From assembly GCF_000006565.2 (NCBI RefSeq), contig NC_031477.1, forward strand, positions 1,954,043 through 2,018,042: 64,000 bases of DNA, written 5' to 3'. Position 1 is the first letter of the stretch; each line of letters begins with the position of its first letter. This stretch comes from Toxoplasma gondii ME49 (taxonomy: Eukaryota; Apicomplexa; Conoidasida; Eucoccidiorida; Sarcocystidae). Under the pieces are notes generated by a model, which was given only the letters and a program-made list of their open reading frames with translations, was not told the DNA's origin and searched no databases. This document shows, one piece after another, positions 48,101 to 57,276 of this stretch. A program made the position numbers and the translations under genes.

Positions 48101-50847
48101 GAGTTTGAGTAGCCTCATGGGGGCCCTGTCACCTCGGAAGTTAGCAGTGCGGCATGAGCATGGAACGCAAAGGGAAATGCACACGGAGGTGTCCATACAG
48201 TGCGTGCTGTGTAAATCTTCACGATTCCAACTCTCTCGAAACTCTCGGAAATCTTACTTGTTCGACTCTCCCTCGTGAGGAATGCGGCAGGTTACGGTGA
48301 ACTTCCGACTATCCTCCTCCCCAAAGTCGAAGCCGACGTAGTCTGCAGAAGATCCCACACCCACGCAAAACAGATCCTAAAATCCAAGGTTTGTCTACCG
48401 TTTCTTTCTGCTCCTCATCGTGTACCGCAGAGACACAACACCTGAGAAGGAGGAAATGGAGAAAAAGACAATGGCGTAGGATTCGTCCTCAGGGTGAATT
48501 TCTCCCGCAGGCACATGCGCGTACCTTGGCGTTGTCCGAAGTGCATTCCAGACGGATGGATGGGCTCCAAAGGAAGCGTCACCTGAACATGGACAAAGCA
48601 ACAACAGAAAGCATGCAGGCGAAAAGAAATGCAGAACACAGTGATCAAAATCCTGTAGACAGCGGCAGAGAGAGAGGTAGCCAGATAGACAGAGAGATGG
48701 ATAGATATACAGAGAGTTAGATAGATATATAGATAGCCAGACATACACAGAGAGAGAGAGAGATCGATACATATTCACAGAGAGAGACAGATATATATAT
48801 ATAGAGAGAGAGAGAGAGAAAGAGAGATAGGCGGCATGTGCATGCGAGGCTATAGCGACGTTTGTAGTCGAGTCGCTCTTTCCAAGAATGGAGAAATTCG
48901 GGACTCTGCCGTACTTCCATGAGCAGAAGAAAATTCGGGTGTTGAGGGCCGCTGGTGTGTGTCGCCACAAGCAGAGTCTGCCCCATCTCGCCGCTCGCCT
49001 TCCTGCATGCACAGCGACAAAGCAACGGATCCTGTCAAAGAAAGAATCCATTTTGGAGGCATTCATGTCAACAGGGAGGGTGAACATCAGTGTGCTCCCC
49101 TTACTCTCCCGAGTCTTCCCCGTCCGCCGGACCTTTACACGATCTCTCTCCACACACTCATCCGAATATACGGGTCTACACAGCGTCACCTACGCATATC
49201 TTTAAATAAACGAACGCATGTATATATGTGCATGGTGTGTTCAGATACACCCAGCATTCCTGGCTCGTGCTTTTTCCCCCTGTGAGTTCTCAACGGTTTC
49301 CTCGACAGCCCCCCCTCCCCTGAGCGCAGCTCTGCGAATCGGCTTCACTCTTCTTCAACGTACAGGTTGCGGGAATGCATCCACTGCGTCGTGAGAGACG
49401 GCCACTCCAGTGTGTGTGCCATGACATGCTCGTAGAGAAGGAGGCAGTTGTTTTGCCAGTGTCGATTGTTTGCGCGGTAGAGACCTTGGAGAGAAGCCGC
49501 AGAAACCGAATGTCCCGCAGCCCCTGCAGCGCTCGCTGGGGCACCGGCAGCAGCTGCTGAAGGCGCTTGAGAACGCGTCGCAGTCCACTCGTCTCCAGAG
49601 CTCGCGGGGTGGGGCGTTGGCGCCTGTTCGCTCTGGGGGTAGCTTCGGAGGCCCGGAAAACACTCTCCCTTGTGAGGTCCACCCTTTCCTCGTTTCCCAC
49701 CTTTTCCGCGCCGCTCTGACCGAAGCCGTTTCTTCCCGCTGGAAGCCGACAAACCGCATGCTGACCTAGGCAGATAGGACTGCGGCGGCCTGTGTGAAGA
49801 GGCCGACGGCGACAGCCAAGCCTGGACAGGCGCCAGGCAGGCGTCACCTGCTCCGCCGCTGCACGAGGAAACCTCAGAGGAGTCTGTCGAGCGCCGCCGG
49901 GAAAAGGTTTCTGGAGACACGCTGTGGGGTCGGTCTCTCCGCGAGGCGAGTCGCGAAGAAGAGTGAGCAAAGAAAGAGCGAGCCGCAGTCTTCCTCGGCG
50001 CATGGAGCGCAGATGTGAGACGGCGGGATGCCGGAAGGGCGTCCCGAAGATCAGACGGAGACGCGGTCGCAGCAGGAGACGTTGGAGCCGAGAAATCGAG
50101 AGGAGGACCATGCCGCGGGGACGCATGGGAAGACGCATGCAACCGGTGCCGCGACGTCTTTGCACTTCTCAGACGGCTCGCATGCACGTGCTTCGGTCCC
50201 GCCCGGCCGTCGTGTGCAGCCTCAAAGATCTCGGCCTCCAGAGGGCCTCCCTCCTTTGCGTCTCTGAAAGTGGATGGGTCGAGTGGAGGCGCAGACTCAC
50301 CATGGCTGTCGCTCTCGGGACCCTCCTGGCGTTTCTTCTCTTCTCGTTTCAAAGTCGCACGCACAGCTGTCCCTGCCTCTCTTCCAGGTCTCTTGGAACA
50401 TGACTCTCGAGATCCGGAAGCGGAGTTTGACGACGTCGGCGTCGCCTCTGTCGCGTACCGCGCAGCAAGCGAACACCCCGGCCCAGGAGACCCGTCGCCC
50501 TCTGACAGGTTCCCGTCGCTGTTCTTCTGGTGCGTCCGAGACGGCGCATGCGACGCGGAGTCTTCAGAGCCCTCGAGGCGGCTTCGAGTCCTTCTGGGGA
50601 CGCGGGAGCTAGCCGACGGCATCTCTGCTGCTTCCTCGTCCTCCACAGGTCTCCGTGTGCTGCTGTTCCTGTCACCCATTTTTCGGTGTCTTGTATCTTC
50701 TCGCCGGGCTCGTCGTTTGCACCGTGCCTCCACGGAACCGCAGACTGGCTTCTTCCGAAGCCGACAACGAAGAGTCGGGAGCCGGTTCGGTTGAGCCGAC
50801 GCCCTGCTGCTGTTCGTCACTTGCCCTACGCCTTCGGAGCGGGCCAT
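41278..50847 (-). CDS. RBBP4/RBBP7/MSI1 (CAF-1 p48)-type WD40 histone-binding protein with long N-terminal extension
   Basis: A nuclear histone H3-H4 chaperone subunit shared by CAF-1, deacetylase and Polycomb-type complexes. Fourteen exons on the minus strand: 50847-49349, 48564-48525, 48376-48258, 47645-47587, 47277-47100, 46791-46697, 46271-46204, 45070-44997, 44430-44370, 43530-43453, 42919-42799, 42440-42274, 41972-41925 and 41376-41278. Phases agree, giving about 901 residues. Family blocks: HVMAHTLEWPSLTTQW (about residues 474-489), CTSDNAK, IPHEGESNKARLCP, ENVIASAADDGIICVWDL, MWDLR, VATAGADK, GVSIWDLRAL, EAEDGPPELRFVHGGH (the RBBP4 acidic-loop signature) and SVSEDNALQIWQP. Residues 1 to about 450 are Ser/Arg-rich and look disordered. 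Exon 2 (40 nt) needs an unusual acceptor (TTTGGAG), so that junction and the exon 1 donor (49349, or 49360 at CT|GTACGT) are the least certain parts. Confidence 0.9.
43083..43214. repeat. Simple pyrimidine (TCTCTTTC) tract in an RBBP4-like gene intron
   Basis: About 130 bp of CTCTCTTTCT-type sequence on the plus strand, purine-rich in the sense direction of the gene, between the exons at 43530-43453 and 42919-42799. Confidence 0.85.
45101..45410. repeat. TA and TAGATA microsatellites in an RBBP4-like gene intron
   Basis: TA arrays at about 45101-45160, 45306-45346 and 45378-45410, with a short TAGATAGATA run near 45250, all upstream (in gene sense) of the exon starting at 45070. Confidence 0.92.
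47990..48082. repeat. TATATATG/TA microsatellite in an RBBP4-like gene intron
   Basis: About 90 bp of TATATATGTATATG units between the exons at 48376-48258 and 47645-47587. Confidence 0.93.
48712..48829. repeat. GATA/GA compound microsatellite in RBBP4-like intron 1
   Basis: TAGATAGATATATAGATAG passes into AGAGAGAGAG runs, about 150 bp upstream (in gene sense) of the 40-nt exon 2. Confidence 0.9.
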
Positions 50848-51119
50848 CCAAATGTAGAAAGCGATTGAGTTGATAACCGTGAAGGATGACCAGGTTTCGT
50901 CAAGTCTCCTTGCTTTGATATAGAATCAGACAAACTCTCACGGAGTCCTGCATCACTCAGCTCTCTCAGTCAGAGTCACCTACGGTTACACTCCTCCAAT
51001 CCTCCCTGTCTTCGCAGAGGAGATGTAGAGATCAACACCTCCCGTAAAAGCCACACCGCGATTGAGGCGTTAGAAAAAGACAGTCAGGGGGGGGGGGATT
51101 CTTCAACGGTACTACCCGT
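50848..51119. promoter_or_regulatory. Upstream region of the RBBP4-like gene
   Basis: About 270 bp between the RBBP4-like ATG (minus) and the start of an open frame on the plus strand. It includes a run of ten G near 51088-51097. No defined promoter element is visible; the location makes it the likely RBBP4-like promoter and 5' leader. Confidence 0.4.
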
Positions 51120-52118
51120 ATGCTTTTTGTTCCGCTCCTTCAATCAGAGTATACCTTGTGGTTGTTGCGACACAGATTCTACGCTTCCTCAGTTGTCTGC
51201 GGATGGGGAAGAAAGGCCAAACACACACTCTGTACTGGATTGACGCTGTTACCGTGCAACATGTGGGGGTACGCGCACTGGGAAAAGGCCGGCCTCGACT
51301 TGCGTGTGCGATGGGCGGTCCTCTGCGTGTCATCTGTCTCAAAGGAAAATGAGAAGAGCGGAGGCAGACACCGAGCATCGCCTAGATACAGAAAGGGGAT
51401 CAACGCAACCGAGAAAAGTGTCAACAGATCAGCAGATGGTGGTTCTGAGAAACGGAAGTACGGAAACATGAATCAGCTAGGAAAGACGCTCGGGAAGGTC
51501 CGACGAGTCCATCCACGCTTCAGATGTCAGCACGGACAAGGAACACGGTCCTTCAGTGTGCCCGCGAGTCTCCTAGTCGTCCCAAGTTGTCAACCAACTG
51601 TACCCTCACACTTAGAAAACGTCTCAAAGTCATTCGATGCGTCTACTGGGGAACTGCCGCAGGCCGGCCCCGGCACACAAAATGTGCGTTGCCCCCACGA
51701 GACAGCTGCTCACTCGCGGCAACTGGGAGCTCAAAATGCAAAAAGTGGCGCGGAAGGCGGTGCCTCACACGCAAAGCTGCTGAACAAAACTATTAGAAGC
51801 ACCATGAACTCACGAAACAAGGTTCAAATGAACACGGGAGTGGGTGTGGCCGTCCCGTCAGCGGCACTGGCAACGTACCGCTTGCGTACCTCGCCGTGGC
51901 GAGCCTCGAGAAACTTAGAGAAATGTGCCGCAGAAAAGATCTTGAAGAGAGGAACGTCAACCGAAAAAAATCGGACAAAATTAATAGCAGTCGTACACGG
52001 TACTGGCGGGAAAAAAAGCGGTCTGGATGCTGGTTTTTCCCGGGTACATATCTTTAGGACTCCACAGCGACGTCGCATGCGTTTGTTTGGCAGCAGGAAA
52101 AAACATTGCTGCTTCTGA
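51120..52118 (+). CDS. Hypothetical 332-residue ORF of unknown function
   Basis: A single uninterrupted frame of 333 codons begins MLFVPLLQSEYTLW and ends GSRKKHCCF. At the moderate GC content here, that length is unlikely by chance. I recognise no domain. The N-terminus is mildly hydrophobic but not a clear signal peptide, and most of the rest is basic and rich in Ser, Lys and Arg. It is divergent from the RBBP4-like gene and ends about 570 bp before the convergent stop of the coiled-coil gene. It could be a small gene, an exon of a longer one, or a non-coding transcript with a fortuitous frame. Confidence 0.35.
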   Translation: MLFVPLLQSEYTLWLLRHRFYASSVVCGWGRKAKHTLCTGLTLLPCNMWGYAHWEKAGLDLRVRWAVLCVSSVSKENEKSGGRHRASPRYRKGINATEKSVNRSADGGSEKRKYGNMNQLGKTLGKVRRVHPRFRCQHGQGTRSFSVPASLLVVPSCQPTVPSHLENVSKSFDASTGELPQAGPGTQNVRCPHETAAHSRQLGAQNAKSGAEGGASHAKLLNKTIRSTMNSRNKVQMNTGVGVAVPSAALATYRLRTSPWRASRNLEKCAAEKILKRGTSTEKNRTKLIAVVHGTGGKKSGLDAGFSRVHIFRTPQRRRMRLFGSRKKHCCF

Positions 52119-52687
52119 TTCTCTGCCTCGATTGCTATGTCGTCGGGCCAGCAAGTCACTTCGCATATTTATTTCATTTCGATTGTTGCCACGAAGTAAA
52201 AAGGCGATTCTGCAAGAGTACCCTGCCCGTGCCGCCGGCAAATAAAGAATATCTACCATGGCTCGCAGACGAATCGCGTGTAATGCAGGAGCGAGGACAA
52301 GAAAACACTGTTCACACAAATCCTAGAAGCATCAGCAGAGAAACTCTTTGCACGTTCCTGTTCGGTTAGAGCACACTCATGCTAGGTGCGATATTGCGTC
52401 TAAGTGAGACCCGATTCTGGTCGCAGGCGTGGCCAGGACGAGCTGCGTTGGTACTGTGTTTCTCTGCGTCAAAGTGCAGGGAACACAATCCAGGTTCGAA
52501 CGAACCTACAATGCCAACGGCTTTATGAAGCCCGAATGTCACAGTTTTCGCATCCAATACCACTGGGCTTCGCTCATTTTGTCATTTGAAAAAAGATAGA
52601 GTCTCGGAACTGTCAATGAGGTATTTTTTCCACAGCAACGTCGAAGTGATGAGCATTGACAACATGTCCGCATCAGCTGGCAGTTAA
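52119..52687. other. Spacer with no gene seen
   Basis: About 570 bp between the hypothetical ORF and the stop of the coiled-coil gene. It is moderately AT-rich, with no repeats and no motif I can name. The right part is probably the 3' UTR of the coiled-coil gene. Confidence 0.4.
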
Positions 52688-55495
52688 CTACATAACGAAG
52701 TTCAGATTCGCGTGCTCAGCTTCCAAGTGTGTCTTTTTCTGGCCGGCTTGCAGGCGCATATCTGCCACTGATAGGACCTCCGCTTCTAGTTCTTTCTCTT
52801 GGATCGAGAATTCCGCTTGGAGTCGTTCCTTCTCGCTCTGCATGTGGAATGTGCGTGCTTCTGTGTTGTCACGGAAGCAGTCAACTGACTGTTACCTCGA
52901 TCGATCGAGTAAGGAAGGACTGATAACGAGCTTTACATTCAACTCGTAATGTCTCAACTGTAGCTTGGTAGCGCGCCTCGAGATCCTGTAGTCGTCTATG
53001 TGTAACCTCCACTGAAGGTCCACATTGTCACGGCTCACCTTTTTGAATGAATCTAAGTCAGCCTCTAATTTCGCCTCAAGCCTAGGGTTGTTCCATACTT
53101 ACGATAGATTTCGGCAAAACATCCTATAAATGTCTTACTCGATGATGTCAGTGTCGTCGGCATTAGGGTCCACAGTCTGCACTTCCTGGGGCACACTGTT
53201 AACAGCTGAAACTGTGATACTGCAGATGGGACTCCCTCACCTCCTTAGCAGTTTTCGCCCTCTCTTCAGCCTCTTTTATTTGCTCCCTGACCTCTTTTAT
53301 CTGCTTTTCCAGGCCCGCAAGTCTTTCTTCTTCCACGTGCTGCATATCACGCAACTCCTCTTTCCTAAGCTACATCAAATTTCGCCATTTTGTACGTTTA
53401 ATTTTTTTTTTGCTTAGCGCATAATATCGGGCCCACTTTCAAAAGCTCTACAGCCTCATGCTTCTCTCTGAGCAGAACCCCTGTTTCCTCCACCTTTTTG
53501 CAACCGGATGAATCTGGGGAAGCCACAGCACTCACGAATGTGACTCACGTTTGTTTCCCAGACTGTCGCACTCTCCTGTGCTTCCGTTACTTGCTTATTG
53601 ACCTCGGCAAGTCTTTTTGATCCACGAGTTATTTCTGACACAAGAGATTCGAGACTGTGTAGCTACGTATTTCGTGGGTTGACAGGAGTAGTGTGGCGGT
53701 TGCAAGTCGGGTCGTACTTCGCTTTTTTTTGCAGTCACCAAGTCCGACATTGTTTTCTTTTTGAGAATGCTCTGCTCAATCCTCGCTTGAGCTTGGCACG
53801 CCTCCTGCCTTAGGATGTTACATTTTTCAGTCAGCAGGATCTGAATACAGGAGGCGTATCCTGAAAACGCAGCGATATCCGGAATGGCAGCGTACCTCCT
53901 TCTGCGCGTTCTCATGGTATTTTGTTTCCAATTTAGTTATCTCCTGTCGTAGTGTCTTCAGCTTCGCCTTGGCCTCACTCGATTCCTCAATAATACTGGA
54001 TTCCGACTTCAGACGGGCAAGCTCATGTCTTCGAGCTTTGATGTCCTTCTCTACTGTACTGCGTGACTCTGAAATTTCGTTGTCCCTTTAATATACATGG
54101 AAATGGTCAGCAGGCGCTCCTGGTATGTCATCCATGATAGGCAGCTCATTACCTGTCTCTCAATTCATTCATCTTTGAGATTGAAGAGTACATCCTGCTA
54201 GTCGTCTCAACCATCTCAGCATCCAGTTGCTTTCGTTGATCCACTATTTTGGCAAGCTCGTTTTGCTTTGCTTCGATGTCCGATGCTGTTTCATGCAATC
54301 TTAAGGTTGCCTCTGACTGCGCACCACGTGTCGTGGAGCGAGCGATTACTGCAGTTCGAGACATTGCCTTACTAAGGCCGTCTGTGCTGTACACACTTCG
54401 GCATCTGTCTTCTCGTTAAGCTCTGATGCGTTTTTCTGAACTGGTGATCTTCGCAATTCATAGCTACCAACGACATAAGATTCCACTTGCCTCGAACTCC
54501 AGCTTCTCCGCTTGAAGCCGTGAAAAGTTTTCTTCGAGACTCTTCTGCCGCTGTTTGACAATTGAAGACAATGCATGTGGCAATGCCACTCAAGAGATGC
54601 GTACTTGCTGAAGACCAATGTATTCTTCTTTGAACCTGTGCAGCTCTTCCAAGAGTTCTTTGTTCCTTGTTTGGTGGAGTCTATGCGCCTCTGCTGCTGC
54701 AACTGTCTTGACGGTTCACGATCGAATCTGCACACTCTAGCAAGGATGCAGACCAACCCAGGGAAGCGCGCTGCCGTTCCAGTTCCGGCTCAAGTCTTTC
54801 TTTTTCTTGTTCCAGCTCATTTGTTTGACTTCTGCATTCCTCTAGTTCACGTTCCAGTGCTTGTTTAGATGTCTTGATTGCCTGAATTTCGACTACGGCT
54901 ACCTTGGTAGCTTCCCTGGAAACGAATCGATGTAAGGGCGCTTCGCCTGATATTTAGACAGTTGAGCCAATGGCATACGCTTGCTCCACCAATCTGAAGG
55001 AGTCCTTGTAGCTGTCAAGCTGTTTACGGATCTCATTGAAACCTGGGTGCATCACAACGTAGACGTGAAATACAAATTCTTCATGAACGGTAAACACAAC
55101 CTACATTTCTGATCCTGCTCCAGTTTCCGATTTGTTTTCGAGAGTTGACTATCAAAAATTTCACTAGTTTTTTGCAGGTGTACGGCAGAAACACTGAGCT
55201 TTTCGAGAAGAAAGTTCGCTTGTCGAAGTGCTTCAGAACTGCTGAGCACTTGAGAGCCTATCGTTGCTATTTCTCCTTCGATAAGCGTTAGTGTGGACTG
55301 ATGTGCCTCAAATGACGTCCTCAACCTGACCACCGATTGCTGTGCTGAAATCGGAACGCATTGCTGATAAATCTCTCACCTGAGACGGTGAGCTGTCCTG
55401 TCCTGCATAGCAGACGCCAAGTCGTCCCGCAGACCATTCATGAGCCGGACCTCGTCTACCACCCTCCTGCCTACCCCCCGTGTTTCCGCTTCCAT
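52688..55495 (-). CDS. Long coiled-coil protein encoded by about 17 short exons with about 55-nt introns
   Basis: Function unknown; the product is almost entirely charged alpha-helical coiled coil. The proposed start is at 55495 (METEARGVGRR is not the reading; the first residues are MEAETRGVGRRVVDEVRLM). Exons that phase correctly: about 55347-55105, 55042-54979, 54915-54758, 54702-54605, 54550-54491, 54435-54393, 54348-54153, 54085-53896, 53840-53718, 53662-53549, 53493-53437, 53369-53241, 53185-53139, 53081-53039, 52985-52937 and 52857-52688. Typical segments: LEEELHRF-like KELLEELHRFKEEY, IEAKQNELAKIVDQRKQL, TLRQEITKLETKYHENAQKE, LEKQIKEVREQIKEAEER. Heptad spacing is evident and no ATPase or head domain is seen. 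Introns are 44-79 nt, most 53-57. The exon 1 to 2 junction does not phase cleanly, and the last acceptor is a weak AAG. SMC-like or cytoskeletal roles are only guesses. Confidence 0.75.
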
Positions 55496-57276
55496 CTTTT
55501 CCGATACGTACAGAATCTTAAAGACACTCAGTACTAGAGCCACGCTTCAGCCAATTAGTATGTAAACCTACCACCGTCAAAACGCTCTACCGATGTAAAC
55601 GGTCGAGGCAAACAGAAGTAACGAGTTCCACATCATGGCTGTGCCGGGTGTATGTCCACCCGACAAGTCAAAAAAAAGTGCTGCTGACGCTTCAGTTGTG
55701 CTAGTTGATATCAACTGGAATACGGGCACTCTTGATTTCAAAGGGTCAACGTGGTTCTTACGGGCTTGTGGACGTGCCTGAACCCCCCGCGCCACTCGTG
55801 GGGTCACCGGTTAAATGGAAGCGCTCCCGTACCGGAAGAACCCCGTAACCCATGAGCACAACTGCGGGACAGGAGGCACCGTTCCAGTTTTCGTTCGCTG
55901 TTAGTAAACGAGTTTCCAGCGAGGGATGAGACAAAAGAAGAATACGTGTCTCTATTCACCGGGTGGCACCTGATGCTCGCCGCCCAATTTCGTGCAGAGT
56001 TCTGAATGTGGGCTTAAACTGGCCGCCGAGCACACGCGGCAGTCCCACTTACGCGTCGTCCCGATCTGTACATGCCCGCTTTGCGGCAGTGGCATGCGAA
56101 ATGGCGTGGGCTTTTCTCGCGAGATGTTGCTTCTTGTGACGCAAAAATCATCAGTCTCCAGCAGTGGTGATGTCTCATCTTACTGACATACTGCAACTAT
56201 ACGTCGTCGATGTTATCCAGAACTAGTGCAGAGAAGAGGATTTTTGGTGCTGTAGCATACAACGCGCACTGAATTCTGTTGGCGACGCTCGAGCGCCACT
56301 TTTGCACTGTTTCTTGGTCCGGTCGCCCTCCAGGTTTTTCGTCTTCTACATCGTAAGTGACTCTTTTTCCGGATGAGAGCTGCCGTTTTTTTCTACGTTG
56401 GGGACGCCGGACCACCGTATTTTCCCACGCGTTGTTGGAACTCCCGGAAGGGACTAACCTCTCGCGAACTGTTCACTCGACCATCTTCCTTGTCACTGCA
56501 CAGGCAATAATTTTCTCTGTGGATTTTCTTTTTTGCTCGAAACACACGAGATACCCAACTCGTGGCCATAGAAGTACTGCAGCAAAGCTATGAAGACGAT
56601 TATAAGCCTTTGCGTTCTTCGTGGCTCCATCACCGTTTTTGGTAGCTGATTTTTTAGCTGGAACTGCAGGCTGTCTGTCTCCGCTTAGACCGCTTACGTA
56701 AGCAGTCTGCTCCATGTCTCCTTGAAGGGTAGCATATAGTTCCCTCTCTATGCGCGAGTCTCGCCTTTTCCTCGGTTGGTAAGTCTTTTGTCGCCCGTTT
56801 AAGTGGCTGTGCCTCGAGACTTGAGCAGGCCGCCTAAACAGGACCAAAAGGATTTGCGTTTTTCAGACTTCCTCCAGTTTTCGGGGAGGAGGCGGTGTGC
56901 TTTCTTAGAACACACCCGTAACGAGGCGAACTCATGTGGAAGCTTCTTAACGAATTTGTGTGACAAAACTGGCTGGGAATTCATGGAGCACCTGAACTCA
57001 ATTATTTTTAATCCCAGTGCTGCCCAGCACAGCGTGGTGGCTTCTTGTGTCGAAGGACTCTTCGCTGCAGTTCTGCCGCAACCAAATAATTTGTTGCATT
57101 AGCTTCCGGTGTTTGTAGATGACTGGAATCTAACTTAACAACATCACTTAATCCTTTTGCTCGTCAGTTCCTGCCTCTGGTGCCTTTGGCCGCGCTCTGT
57201 CGTTGTCCTGCCTGCGCAGGGCATTCTCTCGTCAGGGTCGTGGTTCTAGGCGGAACCGACCGAGCACTCCCCTTTA
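55496..57276. other. Spacer between divergent genes with weak coding-like frames
   Basis: About 1.8 kb between the starts of the coiled-coil gene (minus) and the large gene at 57277 (plus). Both promoters should lie here. No microsatellites are present. Open frames that may be exons occur at 56197-56984 (minus, listed separately) and 56803-57102 (plus). I recognise no domain in either. Confidence 0.45.
56197..56984 (-). CDS. Possible unannotated minus-strand gene, three exon-like frames
   Basis: Three successive minus-strand frames look protein-like: one containing KKLPHEFASLRVCSKKAHRL (about 56984-56800), one containing RDSRIERELYATLQGDMEQT (about 56770-56640), and one ending SALVLDNIDDV before a stop at 56197. 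A possible acceptor (CAACGTAG) precedes the last. I could not fix all junctions or any start, and no family is recognised. A competing plus-strand frame covers 56803-57102. Confidence 0.25.

Noticed and set aside
50015..50794. A 259-codon plus-strand frame opposite RBBP4-like exon 1
   Set aside because: Shadow of the Ser/Arg-rich extension on the other strand; no domain.
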